Assembly (NCBI RefSeq): GCF_035083965.1
Contig: NC_089731.1
Coordinates: 3,077,001 to 3,141,000, forward strand
Direction of reading: 5' to 3'
DNA: 64,000 nucleotides
DNA from: Branchiostoma lanceolatum
Lineage: Eukaryota > Chordata > Leptocardii > Amphioxiformes > Branchiostomatidae
The position numbers and the translations under genes are program-made. Under the pieces are notes generated by a model that saw only the letters and a list, made by a program, of their open reading frames with translations, was not told the DNA's origin and made no database searches. Positions 1 to 13,400 of the stretch are shown piece by piece (the stretch's first letter is position 1; each line of letters begins with the position of its first letter).

Positions 1-735
1 ATTAGGTGGAAGCCTGTGAATGCCATATTTGTGCCAGCATCCCGGCCCTTGCCACCCGGCACATTTGGTGGTGGCAAGGGGGATGGGGAACGACTAAGGG
101 TCCCGCTCTGGCTCTTGCCAAAATGACCTGGCAAGGGGGAGCCTGGTGAGTGCTCCATGACTGGGAGCCTGTGAATGCTATATTTGTGCCAGCATCCCGG
201 CCCTTGCCACCCGGCACATTTGGTGGTGGCAAGGGGGATGGGGAACGACTAAGGGTCCCGCTCTGGCTCTTGCCAAAATGACCTGGCAAGGGGGAGCCTG
301 GTGAGTGCTCCATGACTGGGAGCCTGTGAATGCTATATTTGTGCCAGCATCCCGGCCCTTGCCACCCGGCACATTTGGTGGTGGCAAGGGGGATGGGGAA
401 CGACTAAGGGTCCCGCTCTGGCTCTTGCCAAAATGACCTGGCAAGGGGGAGCCTGGTGAGTGCTCCATGACTGGGAGCCTGTGAATGCTATATTTGTGCC
501 AGCATCCCGGCCCTTGCCACCCGGCACATTTGGTGGTGGCAAGGGGGATGGGGAACGACTAAGGGTCCCGCTCTGGCTCTTGCCAAAATGACCTGGCAAG
601 GGGGAGCCTGGTGAGTGGGAGCCTGTGAATGACATATTTGCACCAGCTTCCCGCCTTGCCACCACATTCAGTAGGGGACGAGAGCATTGGGAAGACCTGT
701 TTAAGGGGGAGCCTGGTGGATGCTCCATGATTGGA
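1..735. repeat. 155-bp tandem repeat (minisatellite), about 4.7 copies
   Basis: Copies with near-perfect identity begin at about 7, 162, 317 and 472, each containing tgccagcatcccggccc and tgacctggcaagggggag. A diverged, shortened copy runs from about 617 to 735. The array continues off the window edge. It lies in the first visible intron of the IP3R-like gene. The open frames across it are repeat artefacts. Confidence 0.92.
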
Positions 736-1057
736 AGCCTTGTAAATTAAGAATCATTTGTGTCAATACTTTCTTCTTACTGCCAATTTGTCATTCTTTG
801 CATTAATTTTCTTTATAGAATGTTATAACAAATCTCAAGTCATTTGCCTTCATTATGGTTTTCATATCATTCAGGTCAATAAGTTTTTCCTTCTTGCAAA
901 GTTTTACCTTGCCTGTACAATATGTGTAAATGTTTTCATATCTCTGTCATTGTCATATTTCGTATCATTTTCCCATTGACAACCATTCTGCATAATATTT
1001 TGAGAGATGTCTACTAAAGTATAGAAGAATGAATAAAGTGTCTCTGTTTCTTTTCAG

Positions 1058-1459
1058 ATGATAAGGGGCAATTATACTTGTGGCACACAACAGGTAGGGT
1101 CTGTTTTCTTATGTCTGACTAGACATACATGTAGGTGTAGAGACAGGTCTGGCATGGGCATCAAAGAGAAGATTATCTCCAACACAAGTGAATGTCTAGT
1201 AATGTTTTCTTCTGACGACAGACAATATGTACAGTTTGCAAGTCAATGTTTGATTTCTTTCATTATATTTTGCCCATACTATATGTATGGTCAAAATATA
1301 TCGTTGATGAATGTTTCTACTCAGCATTGTGATGCTATATCTTGTGCACCTATTTCTGTTCTCTAGATGGGACCTCCTCTAGAGAAGCAGAGCCTGGTCG
1401 GTGATAAACCACATTTGGAGGAAGCAGACAAATCTGGTCCCAGCAAGCCACACAAGATT
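1058..1459 (+). CDS. Tentative upstream exons of the IP3R-like gene (end of IP3-binding beta-trefoil and linker)
   Basis: Exon 1058-1093 follows TTTTCAG and ends at GTAGGG. Read in phase 1 it gives DKGQLYLWHTTG, which lines up with the RTTGR strand that contacts IP3 in IP3R1, with His at the Arg265 position. Exon 1367-1459 (31 codons, phase 0 to 0, acceptor CTCTAG, donor GTAAGT) gives a charged linker starting MGPPLEKQ, and it joins in phase to the secure exon at 3190. A possible bridging exon at 1141-1187 (weak GTGAAT donor) would carry the phase from 1 to 0. The stretch expected between them in IP3R (the LWEVEV and FKHLATG region of the second trefoil) was not found. These exons are the least certain of the gene. 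A further short open piece at 1590 (reading LTKEEKQIMIQL) does not fit the phase. Confidence 0.45.
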
Positions 1460-4400
1460 GTAAGTAATTCTAGAATCATGCATGTTTCTTTGGACACAAT
1501 AGATTCCATATCTGTCTATAGTTTCTTTGATCAATGTTACACGAGCCACTGTATTGAAATGCTAAATCTCTTCTGTTTCTATCCTTCAGACCTCACTAAA
1601 GAAGAGAAGCAGATCATGATCCAACTCAAGTCAAGTCAAAGTTTATTGCACAACTAAGGCAAAATACTGTTGGCTACTTCTACTAATGTAGTACGAACTG
1701 CAGGGAGGTTCCAGCCTATACAATGATGTCTATGGTAGATAGTATCAACTGACTACTTCTACTAATGTAGTACAAACTACAGGAAGGTAATAGGCTATAA
1801 AATGTCAATGTTAGATAGTATCAACAGAAATATGTATAACATTATTAACAATGGGGAGTCATACATCTCAGTTGTACAGTTACAGATGATGAGTTAAATG
1901 TCTTCTACAATTAAGTCGCTATTTCAGGGATTCTTTTTTGCATAAATGTATAGATATATTGGCCTAGATGTACAAATATTGTGTTGGGACATGGCATAAG
2001 TACACGAAAAGCCTCTGTTTTCGACTGAGGTAAATTTGTTTTGCACGTAATTGTCTGCATTAACTTAGATCTTTCTTCCTTACATGTTGGGCATACCATT
2101 AAGAAGTGATATTTGTCTTCAACAATTTCTTGACATGTAGGACAAAGTCTCTGACTGGCTGTGGCATTGTTGTGTCTATCTTTTTCAATTTTAAAGCAGT
2201 GTGCTCCGATTCAGAGTTTTTTGTATGAGTTATGAAGGATTTGTTTTGAACTGACAGTAGGTAGTTCTCCATACAAAAGTCTGCTTTTATTTTTGAGTAT
2301 GTTTTAAGGTTCTTAAAGCTTCTTATTGTTTGCCACCAGCTTCACAGAAACTGGCCTTTAAGGTGCTTCTTGAATATGTTTCTGAAATATTTTGCATCAA
2401 TTGTTGGGTTCAGTATCCATGAGAAACTGCCTGTGGAAGAAGCAGGCAGACCTCCCTGTCAGGCAGAAAAGGAAATACTACTAATAGATCGCAGCCAATT
2501 CCGAAGACATGTATTTTTTTACATAAATGCAGATTTTCTGTGATGAAAGATTAAATATTTGCAGTTTGCAAGGTTTTTGCCGGTAAAGCTTTGACATGGA
2601 AATGATTCAACTCGCAGTATTTGAAGCTACATAAAGGAAATAAGACAATGGGAGAAGACAAGTGTAAAGTTGCAATTTTGTGTTTAAGTAAAACTGTCAA
2701 GATTCAAAGCGTTATGTTTGCATTTTTGCTCTTAAGTACAAAAATGGTAAGATTGTGAGTGAATGTGTATGTGTGTGTGGAGAGAACCGGTCTGATCTTC
2801 ATACCGTTTGCTAGCTAACCAGCCATCACCAGTTTTTCTCAAATAGAAACACTAGGGACTTAATTATTCTGAATTAATTGCAAAGAAAGAAATGTGGGCA
2901 CATATCAGAGCCATTTCCATACCAAATTTCTGCTCATTTGGTTTAAATATCATGGTAGAGAAGCCACAAATCTGCATTTTGATTATGAAAAAAAAATTCC
3001 TGCATATCTTGCACATTCATAAATTGAATTTTGGACTTTGGTAATCCATTTTTTCGGTTCATGTGTCTATGTAATGGTTCATTATGTATGTGGTTGATCA
3101 CATTTTGCATGGGGATGGAGATGGGTGAAATATGTTGTATTTGCCCGCAAATGTTGCCTCTCTAGTTGATCATATTTTTTTCTCTCTAGCTTGATCTAAG
3201 TGACGATCTGAACGATGCCAACACGATATTCCGTCTTCACCCAGTCATCCAGGTAAGTGAATCAGAAATGACAGGAAATTGATCTGTCAAAATGTCAAAG
3301 TTACATTTCTGAGAAGCATGGTGATTAAGGCTGCATGGGCAGGGGATAAGTACAATTGGGCCCTTTACCAACTCAGCCCTGAGTCAACTCAGCCAAATAA
3401 TACCATGGTCAACTGGCAAACATTTAGGGCGTCTTACTTTAAGATGACCATAGGAGTGCATAAGCCCGCAGCGGTAAGATACAGACCTGGATGTATTGTG
3501 AGCTCGAATCCCGGATACTGTCACTCACCCAGCATGCACTGTGACTATTGGAGAGGGTTGCAGTCCTATAAGGATAAAATGTTTAGGCATGGTCCACTGT
3601 TCATTATTCTTGTCGAACCTGTAAATACTGTACATTATCTGTCATGACCAGTGGAATATTAGCTCTTCAGCTTGCTAAAATGGTGACTTTCCTCATTCCT
3701 TTTGAGGGACAGTTGTCAAGTGCTTGATAGTCATAACAAATGCTGATGATACGTTTACAAATGCCCTGTCTATTGTAGGAATCTGAGGAGATCCCATTTG
3801 ACAGCTACTGTCGAATCGAACATGTGGTCACGGGGACGTGGGTACATGCTCTACAAGGTAAATCTGTTTGTTTCTTTGCTTTGCATAAGCGGTAAGACCT
3901 TAAGACACCATACGGTGCAACACAATAGTTTTGAACGATGCAAACACAATATTCCGTCATCCAGGTAAGTGAATCAGAAATGACAGGATATTGATCTGTC
4001 AAAATGTCAAAGATACATTTCTGATATTTGTTGGATTTAGAAACCTATGTGCTGACATGGCATGTGTATTGTTTATTTGTTTGTTAGTTGGCTGTAGAAA
4101 CCTATGGGTCAACGTGGCATGTGTATTGTTTGTTTATTTGTTTGTTTGTTGGCTGTAGAAACCTATGTGCCGACGTGGCACGGTGCGATCGGTGCGTCGG
4201 ATGAGGGGATGGCGTGGGACGGCGCGTCGCTGCAGCAGCTCGGCATGGTGGACAGGTGCATGTACGACGACGCCTTCACCATTCAACAGGTGCTTTTGAA
4301 CTCTGTCTATGTATTTATCTCTTTATCGACTGATTTGGCTGCCCAACTTAGCTATTGTTAAGGGCCTTAAACTAAAGGGTTTTGGCTAGCACACACAGTT

Positions 4401-7400
4401 AGGACCTCCACTGTTATTGATAAGTGTTGTGGGTTCTTTAATGTGTTGAAGGCATGGTTCTCCTCAAGCATTAGCCTCTGGCCCTCAATGGGAAACTAAA
4501 ACAGGCTGTTAAAGTCTTGTCAAATGTCGAAGTCAATGTTCCAATCTCATCTTGGTGCTCGCGATCGGTTGCAAGTGCAGACTCCGGATTCCACAAGATA
4601 GAGATTTTGAGAACAAAGTGCTAGCATAACAGAACAAGGCTTTTGTCTTTAATTCCATTTCATATCTATCTATCATTTTCATCCAGGTGAACGCTGAACA
4701 TGAGTTCATACTGAACTATGCTGCTGGAATACTTCCTGTCATCAAACACATCATAGAATATGTAAGTAATTAGTAAATCAATGTCATAATGAAGCTAAGA
4801 TAATGATTTAATTTCACCTCCCACGTGACTCCTTCAACAACATGCAAACTTTAACAACACTGGCTTATGATGTATCTCTTGTTGAATATCGGTGAAAATC
4901 TTCATTATTCTTTGACTTTGTTTCAGGTCTAGAGATTTGGTATGCTTTGCAAGCACATGAAATGCATGGTGTTTTGATGCTTAACAAGAATTTTTTTCTT
5001 GAATGTATATTATCATGACAATAATTTTATAAAAGATTGTTGGAATTTTGTTGTCTTGATATCACTCAATCAAGCTATTGTTTGAGCCTGTGCTCCTGCA
5101 TTTGAACAGCCTTGTTCTCTCCCTCCCTCCCTCTCTCTCCGGCATGTTCCCTGTGTTCAAGGATTTGGCGGTAAGGTGACATGCAAGTCTTCTGGTAGCA
5201 GTAGAGGCCAATTTTTGAGCAGCACTTATGATCTAAACAGCTTTACAAGCACATAAACAGCATGGTCTTTGGATAGACAATAGCACAGATATTGTTGATT
5301 TTGTTGCTACCCTAAGTTTCTAAAAATTTGAATCCCTTGCAGAGGAAGGACGGAAACCCTGTTACTGAGAGGCAGGCTGCTGACTGTATTGAGGTAGGGA
5401 ACTTGTGTCAGGAGTGAATGAAGGAATAAAAGAAAGAATGAATGAATGAACAAATGAACAAATTAACTGTTCATTGATAAATCTTTTGGAAAATCAGATA
5501 CAAAGGAAAGATTCTTCTCTGTGTTGGCAGTACAATCAATGAATGAATGGATGAATGAATGATTGAATGAATGAGTCAATGAATAAAGGAATGAGTGGTT
5601 TATTGAAATCATGAAATGTTTACCATACAAGGGCAGCCAATAAGGCACCGATTAGAGTAAAATATATGACGTCATAGATAAAACGAATGATAAGCAAAAC
5701 AACTGTTTACAGTACATGTACAAGGCTCCATTAATGATCTTGCACTCCTCTAGACACTGAAGGAGCTCTCAAAGTGGCAGATTGTCAAAGGAGAACCCAT
5801 CAAGGATCGTCAGAAGCTGTTGAGGAATCTCAGGGTACGTTTCTGTAACATTTATGCTTTGTCGCTGTTGTCTCACTCAGTACATAGTGTGATTTTACTG
5901 ATTTTTTTCACTGCCAATGATAGTGTAGTATTTCCCTCCATGACTGATATCATATTATCATATCAGCTAATAGTAGCTAATTAGCTGGGTAGCATCCTTC
6001 AAAGTAACAGCTGGCTCAATCTTTTTGCTTGCTCCACTCTGTCATTTAATAGCAAGGAAAAAGATTGAGCCAGTGGTTACTACGGAGGATGGTACCCAGG
6101 GTAATCATTTATAGCTGCAGAGTGTAGTTTTAGCTGCTTTCTTTTCTTACAGTATGATCAGTGCACTTGGTATGATTTTATTTTATATTATATTATCACA
6201 TAGGTAGATGGCGTCGACCAATCAGAAGCCTTCATTGCCCACAATAAGTGGTCTGTTATCACGCCATAACACACCACTTATTGACGTCATGTCAGAACAC
6301 AACCGTTGCATTTTGTAGAGGGGGTATCTTTTTGATGAATCTTTTTCTTAACCTTGTTAAGAATATATTTAATGTCTTAAAATTCCCAAACATTTCCGTA
6401 GCATACATAGACAATACATGAAAAAAGGAAAACAATTTCATTTCAAGTAAAATTCAGACGGTAGGACTACAAACAATATTTATCACACCCCCACCGTCAA
6501 AGTGGAACCGGCCCAGGTCAGACGACATTGGAACCCGCTCGAATTCGACGGAGCTGAGTACCACAGTTTTTCGTCAAAGAACTGTCAGACGCCGACTTAT
6601 AGTCAGTTTTCGGGTCATGGGAAGCTGGGCAAGACGCCCAGGAACATGCGGAAGGAGTTTAGGGGCGAGAAACTGGCGCAAATTTGCGGAGAGGAGACTC
6701 GGGAGCGAGAATAGGTTTGGATTCCAGGCTAACGTATTTCCCCAAGCTAATCTTGGCAGTGAAAAAATGCCCATGAAGCCGCCGAACTCCTCCTCAGTTT
6801 CTACCCAGGGGGACTCCAGGAAGGTATGTTCACGTTTCTGAGGGGTTTTACCCGGCGAAAATTAAAAATATTGCCGGCAAATTGATGTCGCCGTGTTCAA
6901 AACAAACGTGACACGCACTAAACACGCCCCCCTCCCCATGACCCATGTCACGTAAACCGATGTGTTGGCATCGAAAAAATTACGGTCAAAATCGCCAAAA
7001 TTCTTACAAGTTTCTACCTACAAGGATCTCAGCAAGATACGTGTACGCTTCTGTGGGATTATTTTCCGGCTTGAGCAAAAATTATCCCGGGAAACTACAA
7101 GCAAATCATGAAAGGGGATGTAAACATGCTTGATTGTTCTTACCACAGCCAACTAAGCGTTTAACAATCGGGCGTCAGGAATTGTGAAAATTCAACAGAA
7201 ATTTACAATTATACCGCCCGATATAAAGTCTACGTGTCCAGAACAATAAGACAAGTTACTGCTTGTTTACATTGGATTATATAAAGATCGTATGTACATT
7301 GGATTGATTTTACATGTATAGTACTAAATAAAGAATCTATGTATTATACAGGGATTTGTCTCTCTTAATTATATGGGTCAGTTTGGATAGGCTATGTGAG

Positions 7401-10400
7401 GGGTTTTACCCGGCGAAAATTAAGAATATATGGGTCAGTTTGGATAGGCTATGTGAGGGGTTTTACCCGGCGAAAATTAAAAATATATGGGTCAGTTTGG
7501 ATAGGCTATGTGAGGGGTTTTACCCGGCGAAAATTAAAAATATATGGGTCAGTTTGGATAGGCTATGTGATAATAACGTTAATGACCCGCCTGTTCCTCG
7601 GTTTATATGGTGTCATAACGCCTGGTCAGGTGCTATAACCACCTCATAAAACCACCTCGTTCGCTTCGCTCACTCGGTGGTTTTATTCAATGGTTATAGC
7701 ACCTGACCAGGCGTTATGACACCATATAAACCTCGGGGCGGGTCATTAACCCTTAATTAGAATTGCAACAGTGCAATACACGTGGGACACAGGCAGCTTA
7801 ATTGCTGGAGTTGTGACCCACATATAATATACCCGTTTTTACACTTGGGTGGAGTGAGGAAAGTTGTCTAACGTGCCTTTTTTCCCAAGGGCACAAGATT
7901 GGTGGTGTCAGGGGATTTGAACCCGGGACCGCTGGACCGGGACGCCACACGACCCCACGATCATTATGTAACAGATACTGTAATGTTGTCTCTGCTTTAC
8001 AGATTATTGAGTTGCTGATCAAGCTGCTGGGAATGCCGTATCGGGGATCAGATGACAAGCGGTAGGTTCTGCTTCCGAATAGTAACATTGTGTGGCAGTG
8101 GCAGCTAATTGATAGATCAATAGTGATACCAATAATCAATGTCCTTCATCTTGTACAGTATGTACAAATTTGCTTTTATTTCTAAGCCCCTCAGACTGTT
8201 CATTGCAAGTTAATATTTAGATTTAACATTATAATGTAACAAAATCTGACAATCAACAAATAAGATTACTGTTGCCTTATGTGCCATATTCATATTGTGG
8301 ATGGCTGCTGCTGGCAATTTTAACATAACGAATGCTTGACACTGTCGGTTCTACTGTTCTTTAAGTCTATTGTTACTGTATCTTTTTACAGGCACCTGAT
8401 TGGCATATTTGTGGAAGCCTACAACGCCCTGTTCACGTATCTGATAGGGGACAGCAGGAAGAACGAGCTCTACATGGCCAGGCACACCAGCTTCATTCAC
8501 AGCCAGATTAAAGATGAGGTGAGTTTCAAAAGTTAGATTTAGTGACAACACTGTCTCTGGACCAGTGTGTTGTAACTCACCTGACATGCACACAAGTGGA
8601 AAAGATATGCAGTCCTTCATGTGGGATGTTAAGCCTTGCCCTGTTAATTACCCATGAAATGGAGTCATTGTTTTGGGTGTGTCTGCATGTGTGTGTCTGT
8701 GTGTGTGTGTGTGTGAAAAGATAATATATGCAAAATTTAAGGGTTAATGACCCGCTCCGAGGTGAATATGGTGTCATAAGGCCTGGTCATTTGCTGTAAC
8801 CACGGAATAAAATTTTTATTTGCAAGTTCATGCCCGAGGGCTAATTGCAACATGAAACAATACATAGCAAGGGTATACTGTGCAGATAGTGCGAGTTAAC
8901 AATGTTGACAAGTAGAACACATGGCTATTCTAAAAACTACTACGGAATACAATCTACGCTTTTTGGGTTTGACTTCTTTTTTGGAAGCAGTGGAAGACGA
9001 AGTGTCCCACTTTTTTTGTAATGAGTGGGTTTTGGGAGGTTAACAAGGTTCTAGTTTTATTTTCGTCAGTAAACGTTTGGAAATTGTGGTAAGTTTTGGA
9101 GGCTTCTTTAAAAAGCTCTTTCCTTTCCTGATCATTGAAGGGGCATGTTGAAGATGTGTCAGACTCTTTACTCAGCTTTACCTTTCTTCCAGGGCGAGGT
9201 TGGTCTGGCAGCGACCAAGATGCTGATGGAGCTGGTGCACGACAACAGGAAGATCGTGGACAGGATCAACAAGGCCCAGATCGACACCTTCATCAACCTG
9301 CTCATGAGGAACAAGGTCAGGACTGCATGATGCAGAAATAGTGTTGTTTGCCTTTGGTCATTTGCAGCACCTGTGCAATGGGTCAGGGGGAGCACTTTGG
9401 CAGATTCTGAACGTAATGCATATACGGTAATAACCTGCTGTTTAAACCTATTATAACTGCCAAATCGCTTTTGTTCTCTTTGGTCAACGTTGCATCGGAG
9501 TAACAGCCGTTGCATAAGATATGTATTTGGACGTAACTAAATGAACTTTTATACGAGATATTAACCTTAAATACAGGGACACGACCTTAAACGCTAATAC
9601 GTTCTGGCGACGTGCTCTCAGTGGGTAGAGTGTTTGAGGTTAAAGAGACCAAAGCCTGGGCGGGTCAATGCCATTATGGTACATACTGCTTTCTCTGCTT
9701 AACACTCAGCACTTATGGGAAGGAGTATGAGAGATGAATACACACCAGTACAGCCCCTATGCACTGAGAGGTGTGGGATTAGGATTTTAACTTAAACTTT
9801 GTTTCCATAACTGGTAAACTGCCCTCAAGTTCCAGTTGTGTATGTTAAGTACAAGCTGCGTTAGAGCCAGGTATCATAATAGCCTGGAATCCATCCTATT
9901 TAGCTTCCGGCCGCTACCCAAGCTCCACTGCCTGGCGGAGCTTGGGTAGCGGCCAGAAGCTAAATAGGATGGATTCCAGGCTAGTATCATAATGATTATG
10001 ATTTGATCATAGAAAAAATGTTTGTATGCAAGACTGTTATTCATCATCAGCATGTGTTGATAATCAAGCTTTAGTTGTTTGTTCTTGTTCCATGTCAGGA
10101 CTACCGGTACCTGGAGATGCTGGGAGTTCTCTGTGTCTGTGACGATGTGGCCATTCCTGAAAACCAAGGTATCAAATTCATGCTTTTACTCTTATTTCTT
10201 CTGATAGTGACTGTATATACATACTTAATTACACTATTATATATCATAGTCTTTACTTGACATTTTTCTTGACTTGACTTCTGAAATGACTTTATATAAT
10301 GTTAAGGGGTTAAACGTTGTGCTAAATAGTTCTCTCAAAGTACACGCTTTATATTCCAGAGTACATCACAAAAGTATGGCTGTGTGACCAAGATGCAAAG

Positions 10401-13400
10401 GTAAGTATTTCTTTCATGACCATTGTCTAGCAGAGATTTTCCTTAAAAACATACATGTCAGTACTTTGAGATCAACTTTATGCTGCACCCTTTGATTTTG
10501 CATTAAATATCCTGTTTATTGTGATCACCTGTCCACATAGACCAGACTTTATTGCTCTCTGCGCAGTCTTCCTGGGTGGGTTTGACTGTACAATAAAGGT
10601 TATCATTATTATTAACTGCCATTCTCATTATTTCGACTGACTTTACCTTAATTTCTTGTATCATTACAGGCCTGTGTGTACCATACTGAACTTGGGCCAG
10701 GTATTGGGAAGGAAGCAGACCTGGTGTACGTTTCCACCACCAATCGTCGGAGGTGGACACCTCTCCATGAGTTTGTCAAGGTGATTTATCAGAGAAAATA
10801 TCAACTGATCTGCCATCTTGCAAAAGATGATACTACAATATGATTATGAGAAATCATTTTATGCCATGTAGACGCAAACTTATAGTTACTTTTAGAATCT
10901 ACAAAATATATCCAGCGTTTTCATGATGTACAGTCTCATAGCTTGATAGGACCCTCTTAATTTAGATTATTCTAAGCTTTAAATTGCAGACTTGGATAAC
11001 CCATGAGAGCAATGGAAGGTATTCATTTTACATACACATACACATGGTGTGTTGCACTCTGAGATTATTGTGTTTATTTATGTCTTTTAAACTTTATTTC
11101 AGACTGCGGATGAACAGAGCATACTGTTCCTCAACTATCAACTGGACCTGTTTGAAAAGCTTTGCTTTGTGAGTAGATGATCTCAGTCTTATACATGATA
11201 TAATTATGATTCTGTTATGTTTCAATTTAAGTCAGTTTTCAACAACTAATTGTTTTTTTGTTTTTCTCATGCCAGGGAGGGAATGAGTTTGCCATATCAG
11301 TCATTACAAAGGTTAGTTAGCTTCAGTCTGTTTTTATTCAGCAGTTTATTTTTTATTTTTTGGGAATGTGGGTTAGTTTACACAGCATTGTTTCTATTTT
11401 TCATTCAACTGTTTTCCTCACCCTAACACTAGAATTGTGGCTTATATAAGATGCTATTTTATAATGATTAATTCTTAATTTCTAAATAGTAGTATTTCTT
11501 GTACACAAAATTACTCTAAAGTAAATATCAATAATTCTCTCAGTAGTATTGATAGAAGCATAATGTGATTTGAATTGCGCCCTGGGCATTACCAAAAGTT
11601 CATGATATAACATAAAAAAGTGATGTGTCATAATGTTACTTTGCTCATCTATCCCATTTTTTTTGTATCTGACAGGAGCTGAAGTATCTAACGTGGGAGG
11701 AGGCATTCCTGTGTCTGTCTGACGATCGGCTTCCTGACCAACTACGGGCGGTGTACTGTCGCCTCATCAATGGTACAAAAGTCAATGTTTTTCTTTAAGT
11801 ATGTATTAGATCTACCATAAGATCTACCATAGGACCATATCAACTGAATTCACATTAGTTCTTTGTTAAAAAAGATAGTGATAAACTGGAAAATCAACAT
11901 AAATACAAAGCCTGTAGAGTATCAAGCATACACATATGCATAGTTTGAGAGAATCAAGAAAATGTATGGCCTGTTATGCTGAGTCCTTCAAGGTCAAACC
12001 TATTGTGTCTGCCAGTACCATCATCTATTGTTCCCTGAAAATAGATTGCTCAAGCTGTTATTTTCATGTGTTCATAGGAGTCAACACCTGCGACCGATAA
12101 ATTATTCATGTGAAGTAATCTTCTTGAAACATCATTTTATGAAGGACATATTCAGTAGGCTTTTTACTCTTTGCTATGGTGTTTAAGGGATGTATCGTAT
12201 ACTTTAAAAACAACTTTTGAATCACTTTGTAAGGTATTGTATCTTACCTACATTCATCAACTGTCTAGATGCAAACTGTGCTTTGGAAGACCTGCCCAGT
12301 GCAATGGAGGATAGGGAGGGAGGGAGGGGAAGGGCTGTGAGCACCTGTGAGATCGTCATGACCAGATGATGATGTATCTTATTGTATTTTCCCAGGTTTG
12401 TTTGTGGATGTGACGAGCAACTGTTTCCCGCTCCCCCTGGACTACATCAACCTGTCCTTCATCTGGGACGACCTGAAGGATGGAGGCACTGTTGGGGATG
12501 AGGTACAACAGGTAGATTTTTTTACTCTTTTCTTTGTTGTCCTTTAATTGCTTTTCGAAGATGACACCACCAAAAAGATCCAAAAATACAACGAGCAGAT
12601 TAATTTTGTAACAAGACCATGATAGCATGTCAAGGACAAAAGATACAAAATCTGGAAGTTCTGTTGCAGTCCTAAGGTCACACACTGGGTGGCCCAAAAT
12701 GTACTTTGATCTTCGTCTTCTCAACACCTACCCACATACCAAAATATCATAATTGTAATCTCTCCAGAGGTTATTGATAAGTTATGCTGACCACAAATAT
12801 CTGGAAACACAGGCAGACAGACAAACACACAGGCACCCCCCCCCCCCCACACACACACACACATACACAGACCCAAAACAATGCCTCCATTTTTCATGGT
12901 AATTACACACTCTCTCTGCCTGTGGCTTCTGTTTCCATCTTGTGTTTCTCCTGACTTTCCAGGTTTATATTCCTCCCCAGCCGAACACGCCCAAACAGGC
13001 GAGTCTGAAGAGGGTCCTGCCGACGCTGCAGAAGTGGATCTCAAAGTTCCTGCACCAGAACAAGGACATGACAGCCTCCCTCATCGGACACAACATGCTC
13101 ATTGAACAGGTACTGGTACAAACCTATTGTTTAACTTAACAGTAGGAGTAACTTTATGTATGTAACATTTAGATAACAAGGAAAACGAGGTTTGAAATGG
13201 TTGTATCTCAAAGATCTATATTCCTGCACCAAAACAAGGACATGACAGCCTCCCTCATCGAACACAACATGCTCATTGAACAGGTATTAAGTGCAGACTT
13301 ATTCAGTATATCTGTATATATATAGCCAGTATAAACACCTTATAGCAAGCTTTGCAGGCACGCTGTACGGAAGCAACTGGTGGTATTACACTGAAAGATC

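Larger units (their letters stand above)
6180..7755. mobile_element. Composite non-autonomous element with foldbacks, captured unique DNA and a 57-bp array
   Basis: This interval lies in the 2.2-kb intron between exons 5834 and 8003. It contains a hairpin at 6241-6282 (18-bp arms, one mismatch) and a GC-richer unique stretch at about 6490-6840. It also has a motif ggggttttacccggcgaaaattaa that first occurs at about 6841 and recurs in a 57-bp tandem array at 7371-7568. A large foldback at 7577-7752 closes it. No transposase is seen, so the assignment as one element is inference from shared motifs. Confidence 0.5.

Noticed and set aside
2..728. Pro/Ser-rich minus-strand frames at the window start
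   Set aside because: They repeat with the 155-bp minisatellite unit and have no domain.
1590..1625. Exon reading LTKEEKQIMIQL after a CTTCAG acceptor
   Set aside because: It needs phase 1 entry, which the preceding exon (phase 0) does not give. It has only a weak donor and runs into a LINE tail.
5160..5168. 9-nt microexon (acceptor TTCAAG, donor GTAAGG)
   Set aside because: Phase would fit, but the flanking exons align with IP3R without it and so short an exon cannot be supported from sequence alone.
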